Assembly: GCA_015061315.1 (NCBI GenBank)
Contig: SUWV01000001.1
Location: 1-64,000, forward strand
From: Lentimicrobiaceae bacterium
Lineage (GTDB): Bacteria; Bacteroidota; Bacteroidia; Bacteroidales; F082
Direction: 5' to 3'
DNA length: 64,000 bases
The notes beneath the pieces are model-generated. The model worked only from the letters and a program-made list of their open reading frames with translations. It did not search any database and had not been told where the DNA came from. The translations under genes and the position numbers were made by a program. How positions within the stretch are numbered: position 1 is the stretch's first letter; each line of letters starts with the position of its first letter. Shown here in pieces: positions 45,616 to 53,740 of this stretch.

Positions 45616-45623
45616 CCCTCACT

Positions 45624-46742
45624 ATGGAACTACAAGAGCATTTTGAAAATCAGAAACACGAGTGGGAGTCGGCATTGCAAGTGAACGCTCCTGCTGAAGA
45701 GCCTGTTCAGGTCAACCCTAAGGCTTTGGAACGTATGATGGCTAAACGTCAGAAATTATTGTCGCTACAAGAATATGTCGATGGCATTCTCAAAGGCGAC
45801 ATTGTGATATTAAGCAAGGCTATAACTCTCGTTGAGAGTTCTTTGCCCGAGCATCAGAAGATGGCGCAGGATATTATCGCTGCATGTCTCCCCTATTCTG
45901 GCAATGCCATTCGTCTTGGCATCACCGGCGTTCCAGGTGCGGGGAAAAGCACTTTCATAGAAGCTCTCGGAATGGAGCTGAGTCGTAACGGTCATCGGCT
46001 CGCAGTACTCGCCATCGACCCGAGCAGCCAGCGTTCAAAAGGCAGCATCCTCGGCGACAAGACTCGCATGGAAGAACTCTCGCAACAACGTAATGTCTAC
46101 ATACGACCTTCGGCATCGGCTGGCACTCTCGGCGGAGTGGCACGCAAGACTCGCGAGGCGATAATATTATGCGAGGCCGCTGGCTTCGACACTATCTTCG
46201 TAGAGACTGTCGGCGTCGGACAATCGGAGATAGCAGTGTATTCCATGGTCGATTTCTTCCTCTTGATATTAATAGGCGGCGCCGGTGACGAGCTGCAAGG
46301 AATAAAACGCGGCATCATGGAGATGGCTGACGGCATCGTTGTCAATAAAGCTGATGGCGACAACATACAAAGAGCCAACCGCGCCATGGCAGAAGTGAAA
46401 AACGCCGTACACCTCTTCCCTATCGCCGAATCGCAACAGCCAGTGAAAGTGATGACATGCTCCGCACTCACCCATCATAACGTGCCTGAAGTATGGGATA
46501 TGGTGACAGAACATGTCGAGAATATCCGTAAGTCGGGTTATCTCGCTGAGAAAAGAGCGCGTCAAGATGTGCAGACAATGTACGACAGCATAGAACAAAC
46601 TCTTAAAGATGACTTCTATCAAAACTCATTGATAAAAGATATGATGTCGCTGATAGTAAGCGATGTGAAGGAGAAAAGGACAAGTGCCTACATGGCAGCA
46701 AATAAACTGTTGGAGACATATTTCAAGACTTTGAAAAAGTAA
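45624..46742 (+). CDS. meaB: Methylmalonyl-CoA mutase-associated GTPase MeaB (ArgK family)
   Basis: The 372-residue G3E-type GTPase has Walker A GVPGAGKSTFIE, Walker B-like region FDTIFVETVGVGQSE, and NKADGDN as the base-recognition motif. MeaB protects and gates cofactor loading of the B12-dependent methylmalonyl-CoA mutase, used in propionate/succinate metabolism in Bacteroidales. The mutase genes are not in the window. ATG 45624 is chosen because the preceding 27 in-frame codons are octamer-repeat translation. Confidence 0.92.
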   Translation: MELQEHFENQKHEWESALQVNAPAEEPVQVNPKALERMMAKRQKLLSLQEYVDGILKGDIVILSKAITLVESSLPEHQKMAQDIIAACLPYSGNAIRLGITGVPGAGKSTFIEALGMELSRNGHRLAVLAIDPSSQRSKGSILGDKTRMEELSQQRNVYIRPSASAGTLGGVARKTREAIILCEAAGFDTIFVETVGVGQSEIAVYSMVDFFLLILIGGAGDELQGIKRGIMEMADGIVVNKADGDNIQRANRAMAEVKNAVHLFPIAESQQPVKVMTCSALTHHNVPEVWDMVTEHVENIRKSGYLAEKRARQDVQTMYDSIEQTLKDDFYQNSLIKDMMSLIVSDVKEKRTSAYMAANKLLETYFKTLKK

Positions 46743-46750
46743 CCTCTTTG

Positions 46751-48598
46751 TCAAAATTGGAAATAGATAAACTTCTGAAGGTCGGCTGTGACAAACTGAT
46801 AAACGACAAAAATTATCACAGCTGTCACTACAATCATAATAGGGATAGGCATTTGCGCAAACCATAATCGATACCTTCTTTTGAAGTTGGTAGGCAGCCA
46901 ATGTATTATCATTCCTACTATTATCAGAAGGAAGATATTTTTATATGCCATGACGATGTCGAGTATTATCTCCACATTCCACTTGCTTCCAATTTGCCCG
47001 ACCATATCCTTAGCTGTATTCCAAGCTGTTTCGTTGGCTTCCGCAGGGTCGAGGTTTGAGCCTGCCCTGAAGAACAGTCGCGTCCATGTGATGAATACGA
47101 AGGTCTGCAACACAGCCCAACATTTGGCTACAAGTTTCATCTCCGACTTCCCTCCGAAAATATTATACAGCATACGGATGAATGTCCCTATGAAGATGAC
47201 ACCCGTCCATACCGTAACAATGTTCCAAATCGGCGCAGGATAATACTCTGCCATGAAATATGCGGCTGCTGTTACTAAAGCCATTATGCCAGTTCGTGCA
47301 TACACGCCACGATCTTTCCAGAAACGATATACTATCAATCCTATTCCGTTCAAGCCGCCCCATATCATGAAGTTCCAACTCGCACCGTGCCATAATCCTC
47401 CCAATAACATCGTTGTCATTCTGTTCATATTAGACGTCAGCTCTTTTCTTTTCTCTGCCGATTTTCTGCATCTTAACGCCACTATCAATGCAAAGGACAA
47501 TATAACGACACAAACCCAAACACTGCCAGAGAGTATCATTCCTATCAATGCTATTGTGATGATACATGCATATGTTCCAAACGTCGCTGTCCTATTTCCT
47601 CCTAAAGGAATATAAAGATAATCTTGCAGCCATTTCGATAAGGAGATATGCCAGCGTTTCCAGAAATCGCCAGGATTGGTAGCTTTATATGGAGAGTCGA
47701 AGTTTTTAGGAAGATAGAATCCCATGAGCATGGCGACGCCTATGGCAATGTCGGTATAACCTGAGAAATCGGCATAGACTTGCAACGAATAACCGAACAA
47801 TGCGGCAAGATTCTCGAAACCCGAATACATAGTAGGATTGTCGAACACTCTGTCAATAAAGTTGACAGCGAGATAGTCACTCAAGATAATCTTCTTAGCC
47901 AAACCATTAATTATCCAAAACACTGCGATACCAAACTGACGCCGCGACAGCGAGTATTTTCTATACAGCTGAGGTATGAACTCATTTGCACGTACTATAG
48001 GTCCTGCAACCAACTGGGGGAAGAAAGTCACATAAAAACCAAAGTCAAGGATATTTCTCACTGGCTCGACTCTACGACGGAATATATCCATCAAATAACT
48101 TATACATTGAAATATGTAGAACGATATTCCAACGGGAAGGAGTATGCGGTCAACACTGAAGACAGGAGCTCCTGCCACATAATTTCCCGCCCACGCAAAA
48201 ATGTTAAAGACTTCCATCTCAATGCCGAAGACATTACTAACCACATCGGCAAAGAAATAAGAATACTTAAAATAGCTTAATGTCATGAGATTGACGATAA
48301 GACCTGCAATCAGCCACGACAATCGACCTCCGTCTTTCTTACATCTATGAATCATGAAGCCGTCAAGATAATTAAATATTACGGCGAAACATAATATCAA
48401 TGTAAACCAGCCGCTCGTCTTGTAATAAAAGAAAACGCTTACGAAGAAAAGAAAGGTGTTCCTGAGAAGTGTCTTGTTATGTATGAGGCTGAACACAGCG
48501 AATACTATCACAAAGAAAACCCAGAAGTAGAGCTGCGTGAACAACAAGGGCGAGTTCGGATTAAACGAGAATATGTCTTGCAAGAAATCGTAGAACAT
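46751..48598 (-). CDS. MBOAT-family O-acyltransferase (AlgI/DltB-like)
   Basis: The 615-residue integral membrane protein has about 11-13 hydrophobic segments and the MBOAT signatures FWKRWHISLSKWLQDYLYIP and MLLGGLWHGASWNFMIWGGL; the His of GLWHGASW is the expected catalytic residue. Such proteins pass acyl (usually acetyl) groups across the inner membrane to extracytoplasmic acceptors. It starts one base after the stop of an SGNH hydrolase-type gene, and with a second SGNH gene upstream forms a three-gene O-acylation operon. The acceptor glycan is unknown. Confidence 0.9.
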   Translation of the reverse strand: MFYDFLQDIFSFNPNSPLLFTQLYFWVFFVIVFAVFSLIHNKTLLRNTFLFFVSVFFYYKTSGWFTLILCFAVIFNYLDGFMIHRCKKDGGRLSWLIAGLIVNLMTLSYFKYSYFFADVVSNVFGIEMEVFNIFAWAGNYVAGAPVFSVDRILLPVGISFYIFQCISYLMDIFRRRVEPVRNILDFGFYVTFFPQLVAGPIVRANEFIPQLYRKYSLSRRQFGIAVFWIINGLAKKIILSDYLAVNFIDRVFDNPTMYSGFENLAALFGYSLQVYADFSGYTDIAIGVAMLMGFYLPKNFDSPYKATNPGDFWKRWHISLSKWLQDYLYIPLGGNRTATFGTYACIITIALIGMILSGSVWVCVVILSFALIVALRCRKSAEKRKELTSNMNRMTTMLLGGLWHGASWNFMIWGGLNGIGLIVYRFWKDRGVYARTGIMALVTAAAYFMAEYYPAPIWNIVTVWTGVIFIGTFIRMLYNIFGGKSEMKLVAKCWAVLQTFVFITWTRLFFRAGSNLDPAEANETAWNTAKDMVGQIGSKWNVEIILDIVMAYKNIFLLIIVGMIIHWLPTNFKRRYRLWFAQMPIPIMIVVTAVIIFVVYQFVTADLQKFIYFQF

Positions 48599-48599
48599 G

Positions 48600-49868
48600 T
48601 CAAATCCTTTCTGAATAAAAACGCATTAAAGCATTGAAAAACAAGTCGCCTATCAAGATGTAGCCTTTATTTGTGAAATGTATCTTGTCTTTTTTCGCCA
48701 ATCCTTCTTCTTCCCATCTCATTATCGACTCCATACCTCCCATAATGTTGAATAGATCCCAGAGCGCGGCATCGTGTTTTTCTGCCAAGATATAAAAAAC
48801 TTCGCGAGCGTTATCTCCGTTTTCATTTACATGATAATAAGTATGACCTTCTATCTTCTCCTTTCTAAAAGAGTCGTTGTTGGTGATAAATATATAGAAA
48901 CAGTCAGGCGACACCTGCTCTATCATTGTGATAAGGCTGTCGTAGTTGGCAATGAAAGCCGAGTCGGAATATTCTTCAGCAAATGTGTCGTTGATGCCGA
49001 TAGCGAAAACTGCTACGTCAGGTTTTATCAGTTCAAGGTCATTTACGAAATTTTCGCATGAGAGATACGAGCCTACCTCTGCGCCATTCACGCCTATGGA
49101 GTGATATATTATGCCATCGTTATCATTTTCCGGCAATATGCCCGTCAGGGTAAAATCATGATTGACAGTATCGTTTTGCTGAAACACTATTGAGAACCTA
49201 TCATAATTGTCGGTCATCTTGAAAAGATATGATGAGGTGACGCTATCGAAGTCGGCTTCATGATATGATGTATCGTTGAGTTTCAACACTGGAGTCACAT
49301 AAGGAGATGACGCATAACCAAGAATACGTAACCTATTGAAATGCCATCGTTTCACAGTATCGTTGGGATTTAAGTCTATCGTTATCTCAGCAGAAGCGTC
49401 GTTGGTAGTGACAGCGATACCTGTCAAGCCGAGAGCGGCGTTGCGTTCTTCGTTTACGTTGCGAGTGGCTCTCCATTCTCCTTTACTGCTTACTTTATAA
49501 TTATGCGGGTTGTTGGTCTTAGCGGCGGAATAAGGAAATATCATGCCTCGACCCGAACAAAGTCCGTCATTCATCTCATTGAAATTATTTCTTATTCTGT
49601 TTGTAAAGACATCAGCCTGTACGTGCGAGCCTCCTATATGTAATATATTCAACTTTGATTCTTTGGCGGAAATAACAGAATCTAATTTACTGATAAATCT
49701 GTACATGCGAAGAGTATCATCGCCGAGGAACAATATTTCATTCAAGGAGTCGGAGACGCATTCATATCTTGCTGTTTCCTTGTCACGAAAATGCTGCGAC
49801 ATCGTGATCTTCGATGTGAGTAGTAATAATATTGTTATGATATAGTATCGTTTCAACATTTTATTCAC
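48600..49868 (-). CDS. Secreted SGNH/GDSL-type esterase or acyltransferase
   Basis: The 422-residue protein has a signal peptide (about 1-24), block I LHIGGSHVQADVFT (Ser of GGSH in place of GDS), block III VFAIGINDTFAE (Gly-x-Asn-Asp) and block V KIHFTNKGYILIG (His). The catalytic set Ser-Gly-Asn-His is complete. In MBOAT systems, AlgJ/AlgX/PatB-like SGNH partners move the acetyl group to the polysaccharide. The start overlaps the upstream gene by eight bases. Confidence 0.82.
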   Translation of the reverse strand: MNKMLKRYYIITILLLLTSKITMSQHFRDKETARYECVSDSLNEILFLGDDTLRMYRFISKLDSVISAKESKLNILHIGGSHVQADVFTNRIRNNFNEMNDGLCSGRGMIFPYSAAKTNNPHNYKVSSKGEWRATRNVNEERNAALGLTGIAVTTNDASAEITIDLNPNDTVKRWHFNRLRILGYASSPYVTPVLKLNDTSYHEADFDSVTSSYLFKMTDNYDRFSIVFQQNDTVNHDFTLTGILPENDNDGIIYHSIGVNGAEVGSYLSCENFVNDLELIKPDVAVFAIGINDTFAEEYSDSAFIANYDSLITMIEQVSPDCFYIFITNNDSFRKEKIEGHTYYHVNENGDNAREVFYILAEKHDAALWDLFNIMGGMESIMRWEEEGLAKKDKIHFTNKGYILIGDLFFNALMRFYSERI

Positions 49869-51366
49869 AATTAGATTCTACATTTATATCATTGTTCCAC
49901 TTTTGGTTACGTTTCATAAATTGATAATAATCGTAATATACCATAAAAGTCTGGACAAACAATTCTGCTATTCTATCGGCGCCGTGACGGGTGAAGTGGA
50001 TATAATCGGAGCTTGCCAAAGGAGGCTGGTGTTCTACCCATTTTATCATAGAGTTCTTTCTTCCCATCACGTCATACATACTCCAAAACGCCGCATCGTT
50101 TTCGAGCGCTGCACTCTTCAGAGCCTCCGTCAGCATTTCAATATTGGAATAGCTTTGCAAAACGCCATTCACTTTATGCGACATATCGGCAGGTCCTATG
50201 AAGAGAATATCTGCATGAGGATATGTTTTTTTCATAAAGGAAATCTGTCGTGAGATTCTGTTTTTATAATTACGGATAAGTGTGTCGTTATTTATATATG
50301 GTGTAGCGTTACCCCCAAACTCGAATATAATCAATTTCACGTTCAGCGCATCCATGGCGGGAGCCAACAAGTCGCTTGGCATACGTGTGAAGAAAGTTCC
50401 GGAGCTTCCACGCAAAGGTATATTATCTACAGCCACGCCATAGTCGCCGTCCATGACAACACCGTATATCTCAGCATCGCCAGAAAGCTGCAAGGAAAAT
50501 TTTGATATTGGCTTGTCTAAATTCCACGACAGCATGTCGAAACCAGGATTAGGAACTTCTATCATCTGCATACTATCGACATTATCATATTTTAAAGTAG
50601 CTGTAAAAGGCGTGTAGGTGTTGCCCACCATAAGGCCTATTTTAGAAAAAGTCCTTACATTTTCGTAAACGTTTTTTGTTGCACGTGTCATGAAGTTAAG
50701 AGTGACGTCACCGTCAAGATGAGCCATTTGTGCCATGACGCCATAACGATTGCCATGATGTTTCTGTCGGAAGTTGCCGTCAGCGATATAACGGCTCAAC
50801 GTATCTGATGCCGACTGAGACACTGTCATTGACGGAATGGGCTGTATGGCAGGCACCATTCCCGGTCCCTTACCGCCGAACTTACTCTGAAGATGCTCGC
50901 GGATATATCCCGTAATACGGTCGCCCTCAATCTGCGAGTCGCCATAATGCAATATGTGCATCACTTCTGCATTGCTCGAATCGGAACATCTGTCCATAGA
51001 TGCAAACAACTCATCAAACATCGAATGATTATCATCGGGGAAATATATTCGAGCTACGCTGTTCTTGAAAAAATTCTCATATACATTCAGAGTATCAATA
51101 TATGCAAGAGAATCTGCTATGTTAGCCTGACGTACCTTGTCGAGAGAATCTTGCACAAATTGCAATCGAAGCTCTTCTTCCACTCTTGCCAAACTCTCCT
51201 CGACGGTCTCTACATCAATGTCATCTTTCGCAAAAATATCCTCTATAGTCGGGAAATTAAGACGTACTCCACACAATTCATAACCTTCTGAGGGATAGAT
51301 ATAAGCGACAGCAGCCAGAATAAGCATAACCGATAATAGAAAAATCAATATTCGATATGGTTTCAT
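49861..51366 (-). CDS. Membrane-anchored SGNH/GDSL-type esterase or acyltransferase
   Basis: The 501-residue protein has an N-terminal membrane anchor (ILIFLLSVMLILAAVAYIYP), a coiled-coil-like segment (about 50-95, VEESLARVEEELRLQFVQDS), block I HYGDSQIEGDRITG, block III-like IFEFGGNATPY and block V SSDYIHFTRHGADRI. It is paralogous to the next gene. It is the first gene of the operon and has a TATCTTTG promoter element. It probably acts with the MBOAT protein in the periplasm. Confidence 0.82.
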   Translation of the reverse strand: MKPYRILIFLLSVMLILAAVAYIYPSEGYELCGVRLNFPTIEDIFAKDDIDVETVEESLARVEEELRLQFVQDSLDKVRQANIADSLAYIDTLNVYENFFKNSVARIYFPDDNHSMFDELFASMDRCSDSSNAEVMHILHYGDSQIEGDRITGYIREHLQSKFGGKGPGMVPAIQPIPSMTVSQSASDTLSRYIADGNFRQKHHGNRYGVMAQMAHLDGDVTLNFMTRATKNVYENVRTFSKIGLMVGNTYTPFTATLKYDNVDSMQMIEVPNPGFDMLSWNLDKPISKFSLQLSGDAEIYGVVMDGDYGVAVDNIPLRGSSGTFFTRMPSDLLAPAMDALNVKLIIFEFGGNATPYINNDTLIRNYKNRISRQISFMKKTYPHADILFIGPADMSHKVNGVLQSYSNIEMLTEALKSAALENDAAFWSMYDVMGRKNSMIKWVEHQPPLASSDYIHFTRHGADRIAELFVQTFMVYYDYYQFMKRNQKWNNDINVESNCE

Positions 51367-51389
51367 TATCCTTTACAATCGTTATCTCG

Positions 51390-51397
51390 CAAAGATA
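51390..51397 (-). promoter_or_regulatory. -7 element (TATCTTTG) for the SGNH-SGNH-MBOAT operon
   Basis: TAnnTTTG match 24 bases before the ATG at 51366. Confidence 0.65.
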
Positions 51398-51484
51398 CTT
51401 ATTTACTGAACATGATAAGATAAAAAAACAAAAAATATCTCTTGACTGATTTAACTATTTACACTTAATTGAAGTTCTGATGTT

Positions 51485-52411
51485 TTATGCCTTTTTCTTG
51501 GGAAACATCTTTTTAATCCTTAGCAAAATCTTTCCGATATTGCCACCTGCCACTACGAAGGTGACCGATGTTATGACGAGTATCAATCCTAATACGATTC
51601 TCGGTGTTAATACTTCACCAAAGATGACGACGCCGAAGAATACCGCCGTGACTGGCTCAAGCACTCCGAGTATAGCTGTCGGCGTGGAGCCAATACATTG
51701 AATGGCTTCCGTAGTGCATATCAATGAGATGATAGTCGGGAAAATCGCCAATGCCAAGACGTTAAACCAGAGATACCATTGCTCCGATGATGGAGTATTC
51801 AGCTCTCCCGTCGCCAAGGCTCTTATGGCAAATATGAACCAGCCAAAAGTCAGCACATACATCGTGACTTTTATCGTCGCCATTCCTTTTATCCTTGACT
51901 TATTGATATATACGATATATATAGCGTAAGATAATGCCGAGCCGAAAACAAAAAGCAATCCCTTGACACTTATCATAGCGCCATCGCCGCTCTTACATAG
52001 TAGCGCTATTCCAATCATCGCGACGGCGATACATGCCATCGTCATCTTAGATATTTTTTCCTTAAAGAAAATAAACATAATGACCGCGACGATGATAGGA
52101 TAAATAAATAGAATCGTCGAGGCCACGCCTGCGTCCATGTGATTGTAGCTCGAGAATAATGTTATCGACGACAAGGCAAACAAGACACCTAATATTATTA
52201 ATGGCGTGACATCGCTTTTCTTTATTGAAAAATCACGACGACGAAGTTTGAGCATCACCGCCAAGATTGGTATCGCGAATAAATATCTAAAGAAAAGAAC
52301 CGAGAACAAATCCATGCCACCATCATAAAGCGGCAACGCAAACAAAGGATTCATGCCGTAAGTGGCGGCAGAAATAGCCGCTAAGATATAACCTTTTACC
52401 TTAGTGTTCAT
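51485..52411 (-). CDS. DMT-superfamily (EamA) transporter
   Basis: The 308-residue protein has ten predicted membrane helices in two EamA repeats; VASTILFIYPIIVAVIMFIF and SLICTTEAIQCIGSTPTAIL with LEPVTAVFFGV are the typical end-of-repeat motifs. DMT proteins export amino acids, nucleotides or other metabolites. The substrate is unknown. It stands alone with its own promoter. Confidence 0.88.
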   Translation of the reverse strand: MNTKVKGYILAAISAATYGMNPLFALPLYDGGMDLFSVLFFRYLFAIPILAVMLKLRRRDFSIKKSDVTPLIILGVLFALSSITLFSSYNHMDAGVASTILFIYPIIVAVIMFIFFKEKISKMTMACIAVAMIGIALLCKSGDGAMISVKGLLFVFGSALSYAIYIVYINKSRIKGMATIKVTMYVLTFGWFIFAIRALATGELNTPSSEQWYLWFNVLALAIFPTIISLICTTEAIQCIGSTPTAILGVLEPVTAVFFGVVIFGEVLTPRIVLGLILVITSVTFVVAGGNIGKILLRIKKMFPKKKA

Positions 52412-52428
52412 GATTGCAAAATTTGTGG

Positions 52429-52436
52429 CAAAAATA
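52429..52436 (-). promoter_or_regulatory. -7 element (TATTTTTG) for the EamA transporter gene
   Basis: TAnnTTTG match 18 bases before the ATG at 52411. Confidence 0.6.
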
Positions 52437-52516
52437 AAATTTTAATATCGAAAAAATTGATACAGATATTAGTTTTTTTTATAACAAAAGTGTTGTTTTT
52501 CTTTGAAAAAAAATCC

Positions 52517-52524
52517 TATCTTTG
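52517..52524 (+). promoter_or_regulatory. -7 element (TATCTTTG) for the DHOD-like gene
   Basis: TAnnTTTG match about 20 bases before the ATGs at 52540/52546. Confidence 0.65.
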
Positions 52525-52545
52525 TAAGGTAAAAAAAATATGCTA

Positions 52546-53532
52546 ATGAAACTTAGAACAACATATTTAGGATTAGAACTCAAATCACCTATCATCGTAA
52601 GTAGTTCCACTTTGACAGGCAACGTTGAAAGCATTAAAAAGTGTGCTGATGCCGGAGCTGGTGCTGTGATTTTAAAATCTATTTTTGAAGAACAGATTTC
52701 TTCAGAGATCAAAAGAGAAGAAGGTTACAGCGAAGAGGATATTTACGACGCATATCCTGAAGCACAGGAATATCTCAATACTTTCATGCGAGGAAGCGAA
52801 ATTGAGATTTACGAAAAACTGATTCGTGAGTCGAAGAAGGTTGTCGACATTCCAATCATAGCAAGTATCAACTGTTCCGACAAAGGCGAATGGATTCGCA
52901 TAGCGAAAGAACTTCAAGATGCAGGCGCCGACGCTCTCGAGCTTAACATCGCGATAGCTGCTTTCGACAGAGACTTAGACCCTCGCAAAATTGAAGAGGA
53001 ATATATCTCTATCCTTAAAGAAGTTGAGAAAAATATTAACATTCCGGTGTCGGTGAAACTCGGTGATCACTTCACTAACATCAGCCGACTCGCTTTCAAC
53101 TTAACTAAAGCCGGAGCTAAAGGTCTCGTTCTCTTCAACCGCTTCTATAATCCTGACATCAACATAGAAAAAATGAAGGTCGTGACTGGTAACTCCATCT
53201 CGGCTCCAGAAGAAAATCATAACACATTGCGTTGGATTTCACTTCTTTCATCACAAGAAATTCCTTGTGAACTTTCAGCATCAAGAGGTGTTTATACTGG
53301 AGAAGACGTGATAAAACAAATCCTTGCTGGAGCTCAGACCGTACAGGTTTGCAGCACCTTATATCGCAACGGCATTGAATATGTCAAACAAATGAATGCC
53401 GACATCGAGGCTTGGATGGATAGACATAACTTTGATAATGTTAAAGATTTCAGAGGCATTGCTAATAAAAAAGAAGATATAAAAGTCGTAGAACGTCTTC
53501 AATATTTAAGAAGAAACTATGATATACATTAA
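52546..53532 (+). CDS. Dihydroorotate dehydrogenase-like FMN protein
   Basis: The 328-residue TIM-barrel protein resembles class 1 dihydroorotate dehydrogenases: LRTTYLGLELKSPIIVSSST, ADALELNIAIA, IPVSVKLGDHFTNI and ILAGAQTVQVCSTLYRNG (phosphate/FMN region). In Bacteroidota this is the paralogue named dihydroorotate dehydrogenase-like, distinct from PyrD. The true substrate is uncertain. An ATG two codons earlier (52540) is an alternative start. Rubredoxin follows after 31 bases, so a redox role linked to it is possible. Confidence 0.8.
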   Translation: MKLRTTYLGLELKSPIIVSSSTLTGNVESIKKCADAGAGAVILKSIFEEQISSEIKREEGYSEEDIYDAYPEAQEYLNTFMRGSEIEIYEKLIRESKKVVDIPIIASINCSDKGEWIRIAKELQDAGADALELNIAIAAFDRDLDPRKIEEEYISILKEVEKNINIPVSVKLGDHFTNISRLAFNLTKAGAKGLVLFNRFYNPDINIEKMKVVTGNSISAPEENHNTLRWISLLSSQEIPCELSASRGVYTGEDVIKQILAGAQTVQVCSTLYRNGIEYVKQMNADIEAWMDRHNFDNVKDFRGIANKKEDIKVVERLQYLRRNYDIH

Positions 53533-53563
53533 TACTATTGTTTAACTTTAAAAAATGACAAAT

Positions 53564-53725
53564 ATGAAAAAGTACGTATGTGACGTTTGTGGTTACGTTT
53601 ATGACCCAGAAATCGGCGATCCAGATAACGGTATCGAACCAGGCACACCATTCGACAAACTTCCAGCAAGCTGGGCTTGTCCACTCTGCGGTGTAGGAAC
53701 AGATAATTTCTCATTAGAAGATTGA
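53564..53725 (+). CDS. Rubredoxin
   Basis: The 53-residue protein carries the four-Cys iron centre CDVCGYVYD and CPLCGVG, with the full rubredoxin core ([20 protein letters not shown]). It transfers single electrons, most likely to the flavodiiron protein encoded 15 bases downstream. An in-frame ATG at 53555 would add three residues. It is small enough to be missed by length filters. Confidence 0.96.
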   Translation: MKKYVCDVCGYVYDPEIGDPDNGIEPGTPFDKLPASWACPLCGVGTDNFSLED

Positions 53726-53740
53726 TGTTCGATTCCCTTT

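Noticed and set aside
45543-45623. Longer N-terminus for MeaB
   Set aside because: The extra codons are translated octamer repeats and lie upstream of the promoter element.
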